From assembly GCA_964019165.1 (NCBI GenBank), contig OZ025267.1:7066252-7130251 (forward strand): DNA of 64,000 nucleotides, given 5' to 3'. Shown in pieces: positions 26,001-35,262 of the stretch. The DNA comes from Mastigias papua. Lineage: Eukaryota > Cnidaria > Scyphozoa > Rhizostomeae > Mastigiidae. The notes beneath the pieces were generated by a model. That model had not been told where the DNA came from, ran no database searches, and saw nothing but the letters and a program-made list of their open reading frames with translations. The position numbers and the translations under genes are program-made. Position 1 is the stretch's first letter. Each line of letters opens with the position of its first letter.

Positions 26001-28000
26001 ACAAAGACTTAACCCAGGGGGAGCAAAATACCATGACTACCCCCTGGGATAGAACATATACCTAATTACAACTAACACTACAAAGCTACATACGAATACT
26101 TGATCGCATTTCACATTTGATGCCAATAGTTAGATATTAATACTAATTTTGTTTAGAAACCCTGGTTGTAAAGTATATCAGGTATTACAGCGGAATCAAA
26201 TTTTCCTGTCATAGTGCATCAAGGATTTAAGGGAACACCACTAATTGCTAACGGAACTTGAGGGCAGGGATCCTATCCATAGGGAAGGGCACACCAAAAA
26301 TGTTTGCAAAGACCATATAGCTTGGGAAATATCTTTTTGAATTGCAAATGGGAGAAATGCTACAGGAAATGTCCTGATTTTTGTACTTTCAAGTTCAAAG
26401 ATGATTATAATATAAGGTTTAATTAACAAACATTTATCCCTTTGAGAAAAGGGGAAGGGATTTTAACCCTCAGGACCCCTATAGTTGCACACATGATGAG
26501 CTATGAGGTACAGGCTAGGAGGACTAGTAAATAAGTCTTAAAACATTCTATACACAGCAGCATTTCCATTAACCTTAGGTTTTCCAAGTAATTTCTAACT
26601 ACATTCTATGAGCAGTGTCTTCACTTTTATCTCTTCCAATCAGCTATTCAATACTAATACCCTCCACTGACTAATCCAACATTTCTCTCTGCAATTTACA
26701 CATGGTATATGAAAACACTACTATTATGACAAAAGTTACAAACTATTGATTCCAAAGCTTGGCTTTTCCAAGAAAATATATGATAAAGAGTGTGAAAATG
26801 AAAGGACAAATTATGATAAGTAAAACAAACCTTTTTTCTTTTTCTTTGCTGAAATGTGTATCAATGGGTTAAGTCCATGTGATTGAGTGATCAGATGTGG
26901 TAAAAAATTATAGATACCAGGCAAGGATAGAACACTTTGTGTCTTATTTGTGGGTAAGACTTTTTGCACAGCATTATTCAATGAAGCAAGTTCTTGTGAA
27001 ATAGAGGTACTAACATATTCAACATCATTTAGCTTCCTTCTCAGGTCATCTACTTTGGCATCTAAAACTGGCTGTAAATCTTCCAGCTTTTTCTTTGTCA
27101 TTACATATCCTACAAATTATTATGAAGCATTGTTAGCAATGAAACTCAAGTGCAATGTAGGCTAATATGATTTACAGAAACTTTATCAACATGCGAAAAA
27201 CTGAAGCTCTGATTCAGAGAAGTCTCTAGTTCAAACAAAGACGTCACACTAATCTAACTGCTAAAGCCGAACCAGATGGGCCATAGTGGGTGATTCAAAG
27301 GCACCCTAGAAAACTGTCAACCCAACTGCTTCAATCTATCACTATGCATGCTACCTCCAGGGGACAACATAATATAATGATTCAAGCAGTGACAAGTACA
27401 AGGTCTCTAAAACTAATCGGTAAAAGCTTCAAAATCAATTACACATCTGTATCACTTTTTGTGTAACAACCCCTAAGATCCGCACGGCTCTGTTGAGTAT
27501 GAAACATTGGCAAATATGTGGCGCTACTGCAAAATCGTACCTCTCCTAGTAATAGATGGCCTACCCTAACAAACTATATACTATTTGATAGCACTCGAGA
27601 GTAGATTAGGATGATACCGTCATTTACCACATAGCCCCATTCTCCAGTAGCGCCAAATCTCTTGATTCACTAACAATTTGACATATCAGGTTTTACCCTT
27701 TGATGGCTTTACAAAGGATATAAGAGAGATCATCCAGCAAGAAAATAGAGCTAGGTGCAAGCATAATAGCAATGTAAGTTGACTTGTGTATTTTTAATCT
27801 AATTTAGAGTTAAAACATTCATGTTGATAAGTAAAATACAACAAACGGGCATTTCTCTAGACTCAATAAGACTTATTGATATCATGTCAAAACACAAAAC
27901 TATTACCTTCAAGCCGCTGTCTCCGTTTCATGAGCAAAAATGCCATTGTGAAGAAAATGAAAACAAAACAAGTAACCGCTTTCCATCGTCGAAAAGTCAT
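11509..28000 (-). CDS. MGAT4: Alpha-1,3-mannosyl-glycoprotein 4-beta-N-acetylglucosaminyltransferase (GnT-IV, GT54), complete
   Basis: Nine minus-strand exons: 27907-28000, 26831-27109, 22981-23114, 21586-21934, 20328-20566, 18965-19158, 18040-18152, 17114-17316, 11509-11538. The spliced length is 1635 nt, or 544 aa plus stop, close to vertebrate MGAT4A/B (about 535-548 aa). All phases agree. Type II Golgi topology is visible: short basic N-terminus MTFRRWKA, hydrophobic anchor at about 9-24, then KRR. A stem follows (residues 32-115), then the GT54 domain: [13 protein letters not shown], the metal/sugar-nucleotide motif QLEDDIV (EDD at 249-251), [10 protein letters not shown], and [21 protein letters not shown]. 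The C-terminal lectin-like domain has [32 protein letters not shown] and ends [12 protein letters not shown]. The enzyme adds the beta-1,4 GlcNAc branch on N-glycans in the Golgi. A TAA lies upstream in frame of the ATG. Intron 8 contains an intact antisense gypsy element. I cannot tell which vertebrate paralogue is closest. Confidence 0.95.
11594..11800 (+). repeat. 5' LTR of the gypsy element
   Basis: 207 bp, TG...CA boundaries. It matches the 3' LTR at 206 of 207 positions. Confidence 0.98.
11807..11824 (+). promoter_or_regulatory. Primer-binding site of the gypsy element
   Basis: TGGCGACCCTGCCAGGAC starts 6 bp after the 5' LTR. The TGG start is complementary to a tRNA CCA 3' end. The tRNA species was not determined. 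Confidence 0.8.
11864..16699 (+). CDS. Ty3/gypsy Gag-Pol polyprotein, 1611 aa, intact
   Basis: A single uninterrupted frame. Gag: three CCHC zinc knuckles starting at C230 ([14 protein letters not shown]), C268 ([14 protein letters not shown]) and C327 ([14 protein letters not shown]). Aspartic protease: DTGS at 422-425. Reverse transcriptase: [11 protein letters not shown], then [18 protein letters not shown] and the active site YIDD at 839-842. RNase H begins with [13 protein letters not shown] (988 on). Integrase: zinc-binding H-H-C-C starting near H1201, then D1268, D1327 and E1363, giving D,D35E spacing. A C-terminal FRLK-like region and an Arg-rich tail follow. Gag and Pol are fused without a frameshift. 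No stop, frameshift or lost catalytic residue was seen. Confidence 0.98.
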   Translation: MITRQMPNQEAEAEEIEGVQARVQAELREPGLTLSAFRKPDKYHVGEDFALFSRRIALYFDVVGLKGARQKRAALLLNLSENAFRIAEPLTLETQGTEDEQFGNWIGELRKLFEKNQSPVERRFHFTRRVQISDESVDSFASGLREIAAKCQFLPAELQSRLIDQFINGVTDRSLQCKLLQEPPDSLDEAILIARRYEAAKSAQSTIVENQKLIQSVNSVQQVNTSNRICFTCKQQGHTSRDCPNKQGRRGSFTQSAPLSGRGQPPTCYLCNRVGHIARFCARKQQGSYRNNSQRNNNHNQPQFGYNNDNVNSRASHHQPSVTPKICYACGQPGHTKRDCFYVQQQPVYRPIMPHVQPQQFAPPQWMPQPQQVVRIPQETPIAQQGAQNQNITLSSIVPDANRNMIFATFNINKRNILCMIDTGSPINLISCTVLHSLPFKGTIEPSDIVAHAANASPMSLSGKIKLEFNINDTIHYLTFYIVEEVTTGVLLGLNWLIETEAVLDLKEKVLKGAHDVKIPLELRYFENSHVRKVFLPEDVTIPPHHELITPGTIQTPLPTEGLLEPENKVKERGLLIARVIVSPVVSHVPVQIINPGSTPVKLYKGTNVGILHEIEPDYVDCSVDMTIPDNELPTNTVNIGELLPEQRQKVERLLNQYDELFSKGALDLGKTDIVEHKIETGDALPIKQLPRRLPISLRSVVDNQINDMLEAGVITESDSPWSSPIVLVKKKSGDWRFCVDFRRLNDVTTKDAYPLPRIEDMMDDLAGQQYFSTLDLASGYWQVKVEEQSKAKTAFSIPSGGHYQFESMPFGLSNAVATFQRLMSQLLKGDIGKRARAYIDDILIYGKDFEEHLQALEEVFKIFKQAGLKLKGEKCFIAAQSVKYLGFVISKKGIEVDPAKVQAISSLPPPTNVHELRRFIGMIGYYRKHIPNASALLTPLNKLLQKDNKWQWTTDCQISFDRLKETLTLPPILCYPDFNRDFIVYCDASDSGIGATLQQIQDDGTEQVIAYASKCFSRVESNWSTTEKEAYAVVWSLDHFHPYIYGRKVTVYTDHKALQWLRKIKSPTGKLARWILRLEEYDYNVIHRPGSLMQHVDTLSRQPTVNAIQITSSWSIEELKIAQSEDPVLSQVRPWILMGKKPAQVPTNDNNGLRTLYNIFDRLELRDGLICREWIDDAGVDKYQVVAPVSLQLEIIERSHIDVGHLGVKKTFARIQEEFYWPCFYRQTEIFCKSCVTCQKNKVIPNPRWAMKPIEVVPVPFYMVGMDVIGPLKTTPRGNRYILNIVDYFTKYVEAYAIPDQKTETVSRCIEDLCSRHGVPSIILTDKGSNFTSHLFNGVCAQFGIEHRTTTAYHPQCDGLTERSNATLKSLLRMSADKDQNNWDINLFSALQAIRITKHASTGISPFQLLYGRPPRLPSSVEKQTNFQDWSYADSALYLRELRNRLSNLKQVALPAIEQCQQKQKKEYDARNRSSRAQPFEPGDFVFLRNNRARGFDAKFTGPYQVIKRFESDYRIRSQNTGKETVVHFNRLKACDLIERPPFEQQNEENSSSEDDSDIREFRFVQPQRNYLQMEQENEQCDRELVELPLRRSQRQRRAPDYYGNPVPFD
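16759..16771 (+). promoter_or_regulatory. Polypurine tract of the gypsy element
   Basis: GAGAGGAGGGGAG directly before the 3' LTR, the expected primer for plus-strand DNA synthesis. Confidence 0.85.
16772..16978 (+). repeat. 3' LTR of the gypsy element
   Basis: 207 bp, followed at once by the target duplication GCTGG. One base differs from the 5' LTR. Confidence 0.98.
16999..17054. repeat. (AT)28 microsatellite
   Basis: 56 bp of uninterrupted AT, in intron 8 of the MGAT4-type gene between the gypsy 3' LTR and exon 8. Confidence 0.97.
17114..17316 (-). CDS. MGAT4: MGAT4 exon 8
   Basis: 203 nt encoding [21 protein letters not shown] and NWVALSE. Two in-frame acceptors (17316 or 17310) differ by two codons. 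The donor GTAAGA after 17114 is used; reading through would give an AT-microsatellite-encoded YIYIYI tail, which is not expected. Confidence 0.92.
17317..18964 (-). other. MGAT4 introns 6 and 7
   Basis: Apart from exon 7, no further coding block or transposon end was recognised. Ordinary AT-rich intron. Confidence 0.5.
18040..18152 (-). CDS. MGAT4: MGAT4 exon 7
   Basis: 113 nt encoding [20 protein letters not shown], equivalent to FFFRSGNxEHPxDxLxNTSVE in vertebrates. Acceptor CTCAG, donor GTAAGG. Confidence 0.92.
18965..19158 (-). CDS. MGAT4: MGAT4 exon 6: start of lectin-like domain
   Basis: 194 nt encoding [10 protein letters not shown], the [20 protein letters not shown] stretch and [10 protein letters not shown]. 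It leaves phase 2 before GTAAGT. Confidence 0.94.
19324..19425. repeat. Tetranucleotide repeat (TCAA/TCAG/TCGA)n
   Basis: About 25 units of a 4-bp repeat, mostly TCAA with TCAG and TCGA variants in an irregular pattern. It lies in MGAT4 intron 5. Confidence 0.95.
19763..19827. repeat. Perfect 25-bp inverted repeat, 15-nt loop
   Basis: 19763-19787 is the exact reverse complement of 19803-19827. Both arms contain ACTTTGTCTTTTGAAGAG or its inverse. The right arm runs into the first unit of the adjacent 55-bp tandem array. Confidence 0.95.
19800..20160. repeat. 55-bp minisatellite, about 6.5 copies
   Basis: GACAAAGTGTCTCTCTACAA and variants start at 19817, 19872, 19927, 19982, 20037, 20092 and 20147, exactly 55 bp apart. 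Units also share ACATCAAAGG and CCTTTACT. It is in MGAT4 intron 5. Confidence 0.96.
20328..20566 (-). CDS. MGAT4: MGAT4 exon 5: catalytic domain
   Basis: 239 nt encoding [18 protein letters not shown], then [11 protein letters not shown] and [16 protein letters not shown], nearly invariant in MGAT4A/B. Acceptor CTGCAG, donor GTAAGT. Confidence 0.96.
20746..21130. mobile_element. MITE-like element with about 25-bp inverted ends
   Basis: The left end reads TTACTCTTCGGTCCCGAATA and the right end, inverted, TTACTCTTAGGCCCCGAATA. The interior is C/G-rich compared with its surroundings. It has no coding capacity, and no clear target duplication was found. It is in MGAT4 intron 4. Confidence 0.65.
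21586..21934 (-). CDS. MGAT4: MGAT4 exon 4: catalytic core
   Basis: 349 nt encoding the most conserved part: [38 protein letters not shown] with the EDD motif, and [12 protein letters not shown]. Donor GTAAAT; leaves phase 1. Confidence 0.96.
21935..22980 (-). other. MGAT4 intron 3
   Basis: No coding or repeat structure recognised beyond short ORFs by chance. Confidence 0.5.
22981..23114 (-). CDS. MGAT4: MGAT4 exon 3: start of GT54 domain
   Basis: 134 nt encoding [17 protein letters not shown] and [10 protein letters not shown], matching the first beta strands of the GT54 catalytic domain. Acceptor CTTTTAG, donor GTGAGT; enters phase 1, leaves phase 0. Confidence 0.94.
23115..26830 (-). other. 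MGAT4 intron 2 (3.7 kb)
   Basis: Several open stretches (for example near 23315-23780 and 24470-24670) show no recognisable domain and are broken by stops. A slightly GC-richer block at 24480-24670 could be a decayed pseudogene. Nothing in it fits the MGAT4 reading frame. Confidence 0.45.
26831..27109 (-). CDS. MGAT4: MGAT4 exon 2: stem region
   Basis: 279 nt. It encodes a helical, likely coiled-coil stem ([20 protein letters not shown]...) and the family block GIYNFLPHL, which corresponds to IYxHLPHL of vertebrate MGAT4. It ends in an unusual lysine run, ISAKKKKK. Acceptor TTTGTAG; donor GTTTGT. Phase 1 at both ends. Confidence 0.93.
27110..27906 (-). other. MGAT4 intron 1
   Basis: About 800 bp, nothing recognised. 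Confidence 0.5.
27907..28000 (-). CDS. MGAT4: MGAT4 exon 1: start codon and signal anchor
   Basis: ATG at 28000; 31 codons plus one base. It encodes the cytoplasmic tail MTFRRWKA and the membrane anchor [16 protein letters not shown] followed by KRRQR, a standard Golgi type II arrangement. Donor GTAATA after 27907. TAA upstream in frame confirms the start. Confidence 0.9.
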
Positions 28001-30750
28001 GATCAAAATAAAAGGTTATACTTTGCCAATAACCACGTCATCTAAGTGAATTGTAACAAACATAGGCCAGTTTGTGTATTGTTGTAATGATACACGTATG
28101 CTATGGCATATGCAGTACTAAGTACATAATTCATACTTCCAATCATGACTGCTTGAACAGCTTCTGTCGTTTTTCTTCTTGAATTCAATTACATATTTGA
28201 AATTACTTAACTAAGTTCTTTGGCAATTCCTCTTCTAAATAAGTAAACTGCACAATAGCGCTTAGCAAGGAGTGTATACACAACTATTTCACTGGTGTCT
28301 ATACGTAATCATGGTACTGGGGTCCTTTAGTGATTGCGCATGCCTGACAAAGAAACATTACATGCAAAACATTTCGGTCCAAAATATTTCGGTGGAAAAG
28401 CATTTGGTGAGAAACATTCTGTGAATTTTCGCCTATTTCGGTGATCAACTTCAGCGAAACTCGTAACAATGTCGACGACTGAAGGAAATTTCAGTACTAT
28501 CTACTTCAGTACTATTATGCCTGTTTCATAAGCATTCAAAGTTGTCTTATATATTTTCTAATATATAAATTGCATACATCCCAATGAATTAAAAACAAAT
28601 GAAGATCACTTTAGCCTCAAAATTTTCGAATAATTAAGAATAACCACACTGAAACCCAGTTTTACTGGTTCCTGTATAAAAAGTAGTGTACGTGCGCTCA
28701 CAGGGTAAGGTAGGGGAAATAGAGGGTGAAAATGGGCAAAAGTAAATGACCAAAGAAAAATTTCGAACGATCGTACGAGGGGAGTTGGTGGGCAAGTCAA
28801 AAAGCACTCGAGCGTACTGTATGAGTGGGTTGGTAAAATAGTAAAAAAGTATAGTAGTTTGATGGATTTTATTCACTTCAAATGGCAAATTTTTGTCACC
28901 ATACGAATGAATCTGTAGAAGACCAGGGTTGGAAACGTCAGGTAGACCAAAAGAGGAGAGCAGTAATGGAAGGACACTAGCAAGGAGGGCATTTTCAAAT
29001 TTGGCTGATTCAAGCAGAAGCAGAACAAAACGGGAGCATTTCTAGCATACAGTATATATATGGTCAGTGAATGATAGCTACAGTCATTTACAAAGGTCGT
29101 CTGGTTTATGCATCAGGAAATCGTGCTTTAGCCAGAGACATGGACTTGGAAGATACTGGTTGGGTGGTAAATGATGAAATTGATGATGTTGAAATAATTG
29201 TTGCAATAATGAAATATTATATTCAATGATGAAAGTGGGGATTACGATGACGATGATAAGGAATATAATAATACTAGTAATGCTGGCCCGTCAAAGGTGA
29301 CAATCAATTATCAATAGCTTGAAATTTAAAGAAAATGAAGATTTTTTGATTTTCAAAGTATTTTAACTGATGCTTTTATGAGCCTTGAGATGAGCTATGA
29401 ACAATTTTGAACGAGGGCTAAAAGAAATTGATTTTTCTTAGTCTCCAAAGCTTTGGTTCCATATAAAAATGCGTGCTGTAGGCAAAATGCTCAATGGCTT
29501 TCAAAGAGTGGTCTCAGCTCTCAGCAAACTGACGGCAAACCATACCTTATTTTAGTATGCAATAATAACCAAATACGTGCAGTGCTAAAATATGTGCAGC
29601 GGACACCCAGATAATAGACAGTTCTTGGAGGAATGGAATTTCTTGCAAGATGCTTTGAGCTAAACAAGGACACCAGAAGTCCAAAGTGATGTCATGTAGA
29701 AGGAACAGGCAAGTTGAAATTTCATACAGACATTTGAATTAGATTTCCAGGAATATATTTCTTATGAACCATCTTTGAACTCTAATACCTCTACCGGTGT
29801 CAGCAATCAAGAATTAGTTAGTCAAATCTTCCTTCAGCAATTTTTGTATATATTTTCCTAGGAAATTGAAAAACACACCCCTCCTCGCCATATTCGTGTT
29901 TCAGAAAATCACTGTCCTTGGATAAATGCTGATCAATAGATATTAATTAGGAGCAAAGATGGGTTCAAATGATCTGCTGTAAAGCAAAAATCACAAAACT
30001 TGACTGTTTCCAATAAGAAATGCAAAAATCGCATAAACGCCTCGGGTAACCTTTAAAAACAATATTTCTTGGATAAAATCTTAACAACAAGGGAAAGATG
30101 AAAGAGTCTTGGTAGACTATTAGCCAGCTACTTAATAAACGATCCCAGTCTAGGAATATCGTAAGCTTGAAAGACTCTAACTAAATCATACTTGATAAAG
30201 AAAGTATTTTGAATAAAATGAATAAGTTCTTTTGGTCCATTAACACGAAGTTAACTGCAAAACTTGATGTTACCTCAAATCCCCTTCTTTTCAAAGAAAT
30301 TAGTATCAACGATGGCGCGATGACCTTTGATTTCAGGACAATTAATGAATGGGGAGTCCAAGAAGCAATGTCAAAGAACCCAAGGGGCACTCGACGTAAC
30401 TCTATACCAGGGTCCATGTCAGCAATTTATTGCTAACTCCCAAAATATTGAGTGACAATTTTGAGGAGCCCCAAATGTTGAGTCTCAACATTTTGAGACC
30501 CTAAGTATTGTAGCATACTTTGGACTATCATTTTTATAAAATTTCGTTGAATATCACAACATCACATCTTCAGTACCGAATCAGCACTCTTAATGCTCCA
30601 AACAGTGAAGTATCAAAAGACATGGGGGTGTCAATGAAAATTCTTAGACCCCAATTACTGAATTTTTCTTGCGCTGTAATTCTCAAATCCCAAATATTGA
30701 CTATTTTAAAACTGTAATTCACAGACCCCAAATAGTTGCTCGAGTTCTCC
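28001..30750. other. Intergenic region upstream of MGAT4
   Basis: The MGAT4 promoter should lie just right of 28000; no TATA box or other clear element is seen. The rest has no convincing exon. The stretch 30420-30740 contains several near-repeats of CCCAAATATTGA and its variants. Confidence 0.45.
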
Positions 30751-30754
30751 AATT

Positions 30755-31260
30755 TTCAAAGAAGGAGACAAGTCAGACAAATTAAATTATAGGCCTATAT
30801 CAGCACTACTTGCTTTATCTAGGCTTTTTGAGAAACTTATATATTATCAGTTGTACCATGATCGACAGGGGACTGGGTTCTTTCTAGTTTATATAAATGA
30901 CCTTCCCTACACTACAAAGAACTCTAAAATACCACCGTATGCTGATGATTCAAAAATTTATTAAAAGATACTATTTACTAGAATAAGGTTTTAAACGAAG
31001 ATCTAGAAAAATTCGATATTTGCTTGAAGGAGAATAACTTATTTTTCAATGTAGACAAAGCTGTTCTATATTAATAACGACAAAACATAGAAAGAAACTT
31101 CTCGGAGGCATCAGACCAAACTTTACAACATTCTATTTGTGAGGAAACTGTAGACGTTGTATCTGACACTAAGCTGCTAGGTGCTAAATAGACGAAAATC
31201 TCATGTGGAAGATTCAAATAAAGTTAGTCAAAGTCAAAGATTCTAGTGAAATTGATTTTC
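30755..31260 (+). pseudogene. LINE reverse transcriptase fragment, broken
   Basis: Conceptual translation shows GDKSDKLNYRPISALLALSR and FEKLIYYQLY, then GTGFFLVYINDLPY and the weak active-site remnant YADD in PPYADDSKIY, then LNEDLEKFDICLKENNLFFN. These are ordered blocks of a non-LTR RT. The segment between the fingers and palm is deleted and later parts contain stops. Dead remnant, CR1/jockey-like by motif. Confidence 0.8.
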
Positions 31261-31300
31261 TGACATATACCATACGTATAGCAATCAATATTGAATAAAA

Positions 31301-31860
31301 AATAAGGAACTATTAAGGAACTTTTAGTGCTACAATGTGACCATCGGATGTCAAAAAATAAGGAACTATTAAGGAACTTTTAGTGCTACAATGTGACCAT
31401 CGGATGTCAAAAAATAAGGAACTATTAAGGAACTTTTAGTGCTACAATGTGACCATCGGATGTCAAAAAATAAGGAACTATTAAGGAACTTTTAGTGCTA
31501 CAATGTGACCATCGGATGTCAAAAAATAAGGAACTATTAAGGAACTTTTAGTGCTACAATGTGACCATCGGATGTCAAAACATAAGGAACTATTAAGGAA
31601 CTTTTAGTGCTACAATATGACCATCGGATGTCAAAAAATAAGGAACTATTAAGGAACTTTTAGTGCTACAATGTGACCATCGGATGTCAAAAAATAAGGA
31701 ACTATTAAGGAACTTTTAGTGCTACAATGTGACCATCGGATGTCAAAAAATAAGGAACTATTAAGGAACTTTTAGTGCTACAATGTGACCATCGGATGTC
31801 AAAAAATAAGGAACTATTAAGGAACTTTTAGTGCTACAATGTGACCATCGGATGTCAAAA
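31301..31860. repeat. 56-bp satellite, ten units
   Basis: Ten head-to-tail units at exactly 56-bp steps (AAGG of each at 31304, 31360 ... 31808). Shared blocks: AAGGAACTATTAAGGAACTT, GTGCTACAATGTGACCATCG, GATGTCAAAA. Only one or two substitutions distinguish units, so the array is young or homogenised. A single-unit relative is at 6499-6575. Confidence 0.97.
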
Positions 31861-33539
31861 AATAAGGAACTTTTGGAACTAGGCCTTGAGCTAAGTGTGC
31901 AGCCTTCCAATTGAAAGGAATTCCAATTGAAGTTCCACTAAGGCCAAACAGGTAACTTCAGTTAAGGCCTTCAAGTGCCACTTTTAACCTGGATCAAAGT
32001 AAATAAAAATTATTTTAATCATTTTTACAACTGCATGTTACATTTTTGAGCATTTTAGATATCAATTTATGATTCTAATTCGGTTGTTAACTTTTCTTTT
32101 AATTATGGTAAGTAAAATTGTAATGTAGGCGGAGATCCCTTGAAAATCAGCACTCACTGAAGGGCTATCCTCCTTTAACATATGAAATGCAGGCACGCAG
32201 GAGCCGGGGGGGGGGCTGGGGGCTGTAGCATTCGTTCCAAATAGAAAGTAGATCTCCTTTATCCATGTTAAAGTTCACTCACCTTTAAAAAGTACCAGTG
32301 CCATAGTCATCAGGACCTACTGGAGATAAATGACCCAAGTTTTTTCAAAACGTGGTGCTATAGACTGGTCCGAAAGTCTCATATTCGTGTAAAGTCAGGG
32401 AAGGGTTCTGTGTTTTTGGTCACCTAGCGCTTAGTATGACAGGATGCATATTTATATTAAAGCAGGGCGTTTCCTACAGAATTATAAGGCGTGGATTGCA
32501 GAATTTTTTAGGCGCTCCGTCCCTGACCCCCTACTTCATCCCTGCTACCACCAATGTTGCATACTCCCATATGGGCCTGCAACTCATCCCCAGCTCCCCC
32601 CCACTCAAAAGTATGCTCCGGCGTCCCTGAAATCAAATGAAATCTGCATATTTTATCAACCCTTTTTATGCCGGCCCTGGCTAGCATGTGTCTGATACTC
32701 CTTTATTTCACTAAGTAATATTTGTCATTTAAAGTCATATCCTGGAGACGATAAGGAGCGATTATTCAGTTCAACATTTCATAGCCTCAGTACTAAAAAA
32801 ACTCCATCTTGTATGTTGATGTGTTGAGCCTCAGGCCCATTCCTTTAGTGGGATGTAGAGATTTATACTCCAAGATAAAAATCTGTTAGGAAATAATCAA
32901 AATCTGCCATTTCTCAGGCCTCCCACCACCAAATAAAAAGTGGGAGTATGAATATAAAACGTGGAAGCTACAAGCAATAGAATTGCTAGATAAGGGCTAG
33001 AAGAATGGCTGGTTGGCAAAAAGTACGAGGCTGAAGCTCCCCTAGCCCCCAGTGACGCTGTGCTTGTTTCAGTAGACAAATTGCTTTTCTTTTTTGTATT
33101 CTAGGAGCTAAGAAGAAGAATGAGGTGCTGAAACACACAGTTTCGCAGAAAATTAAATTCACAACAGTTAACAATTTAAGCAAGCATTCTTCAATCATGA
33201 GAGCAGCACTCAATTTTGTTGGCAAATTGTAGGTCCGATATTTCCCCAAAGAGCATTTTTAGGAAAGGCACTGCCAGGCTTCCTTTCACTTTGCATTATG
33301 ATAGGGGACCATTTGTGCCTAAGCATGCCTCTCTCCATTGGCAAGGCTACGATTTACGAGAATCAATGTAGAAAGGAAGCTGGATAAATGCCTGCAGCTT
33401 ATGACCTTTCTTAAACATACCATACTGTCAAGTTAGTTAACCTCACCATTAGCTCCATGAGAATTTTTGGGGAATCTTGCAAATATTTCCCGGCTCTAAT
33501 CTATCTTTGATTTGCGCAATGACCTTGATATGGGGAGAC
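31861..33539. other. Intergenic repeat-rich region
   Basis: It begins with the tail of the 56-bp element family (CTAGGCCTTGAGCTAAG). A G-run (GGGGGGGGG) occurs near 32205. No exon recognised. Confidence 0.4.
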
Positions 33540-33936
33540 AGAAGAATGGGATGAAAGAGCTCCTAACATGCATCGCACTCTTGTAAAGTATGTGTCACAT
33601 AATGTATTTGAATACACAGCGGATTGCCCAGACTACGAGTCACCTATTGGAGCCCATAATCCGTTGTATGTCAAACATTCAAACGAAGCATTTGCTCATA
33701 ATCTAGCAAGAAAGCGTCAAAGGCCTGAAAAATTGCAAACAGGTTCCTAACGACTTGGAGAAGAAGCTTATGCAATACCTGACAGTTATGCAGTGTCAAT
33801 TTCTACTCCTGAAAAAGTGATTGAATGTCCACATCATCACGTGACTGCTGCAATGAATCCTTCATGGAAATGGTGGTATCTCTGCGAGGGCCCTCTACAT
33901 AGTAGGATAGACTTTACTGCAGTCACGACCAGTTAA
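33540..33936 (+). pseudogene. Unrecognised broken reading frame
   Basis: A plus-strand frame runs for about 130 codons with one TAA at 33748-33750. Upstream of it are HRTLVKYVSHNVFEYTADCP and NPLYVKHSNEAFAHNLARK; downstream are PDSYAVSISTPEKVIECPHH and MNPSWKWWYLCEG. The composition looks protein-like (aromatic and Pro rich), but I do not recognise the family. It may be the upstream part of the fossil retroelement that follows, or a processed pseudogene. Confidence 0.3.
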
Positions 33937-35262
33937 AGTAGCTAAAACAATGACTCCAATAAGCTCACCCTCACTCTGCTCAATAAGTGCTGCTTGTTAA
34001 CAAAGTTCTATGCTTACCCAAGGAGGTCACACAGCTACACAAATGAATGTCGAGTTACATCAGTCTGATCAAGGACCTATCCGTAGTTATCATCTCTATC
34101 TTACGACAAAAGGTCTTGGCCACTGTTATGTAGACATCAAGATGAGCCACCAATCCTACCCAATGTCACGCTCCCAATGCCGTTGAAATTTTATAAGCAG
34201 TTGGTAATGCATCAGAAATTCTAGCATTAATTGGGGAGTTTCACCAAGTTTCAACATCCACTTCATGTATTCTGTTGGTCATGGTTGATCATAGTCAACT
34301 CTCCTTTTGTGATAATGCAAGTAACTTGCTGTAAGTAGCACTGTCATCATTGATTCCTTGTGTCCTGCAAAATGAAATTTGTTAAAAATGATATAATTGG
34401 TCATTTTGTCCCGGACGCTCCCTTAACGAACTTATCAAGGCACATCGCTGTTCTACAGCTATATCATCTTCCGTCAAGACTTTCAACAGAGGCATAAAAG
34501 TGCATTATGCAGAGTCTCGAGATTAGAAGCCGGAAAATAAAATTCTCAACTCAGCACCGGTGTGTGCCCTTGCGACAGCTTCTATTGAGGAACCATCCCT
34601 TTTTTGCAGATCTCCTCCCAAGATGTAAACCAATTGCAAGTAAGTTGCACAGTTTAACAAGGAACACCAAAAGTTGATCAATCAAGAAGCTACCCGCCTG
34701 CTCTCCGAAGGCTTTATTGAGCCCATCACTTCTCTATGGAAGGCCAAAGTTGCTATCTCAAAAGATTCACTACAGAGCCATAAGAGCGTATTTGCATAGA
34801 TTATTCACAAACAGTCAACCTGTACACCGAACTTTACTTTTACCCAGCTCTATATCGATGAAGTTGTTAACAACTTAGCTTAGTACAAGGTATTTTCCAT
34901 GTTTGATTATATAAGGACCTATCACCAAGTGGCAAACAGAGATACTGGTGTCGAGGCCAATGGTAGATTCTATCAGGTCTGTTAAATTCCCACTAGGGTC
35001 ACAAATGGCGCTGCAGTTCTTCACACTGTGGCGTGTACGGGTTCCGCAGAGTTAGGCCAAAAACAGAGAACTTGTTGCGATGTAGATTCTATATTCCAAC
35101 TCTCAACACTAACTAGATTTTACAAGCATTCCCTGTATAAGTCGCTAGTCTGAATCATGTCAATCAACAGGTACATAAGATATACATAACACCACGTTAC
35201 ATAGCAAATACAAACTGTACAAATACAGTTGGACACAAGATTACAGTACAGAGATTCAAATA

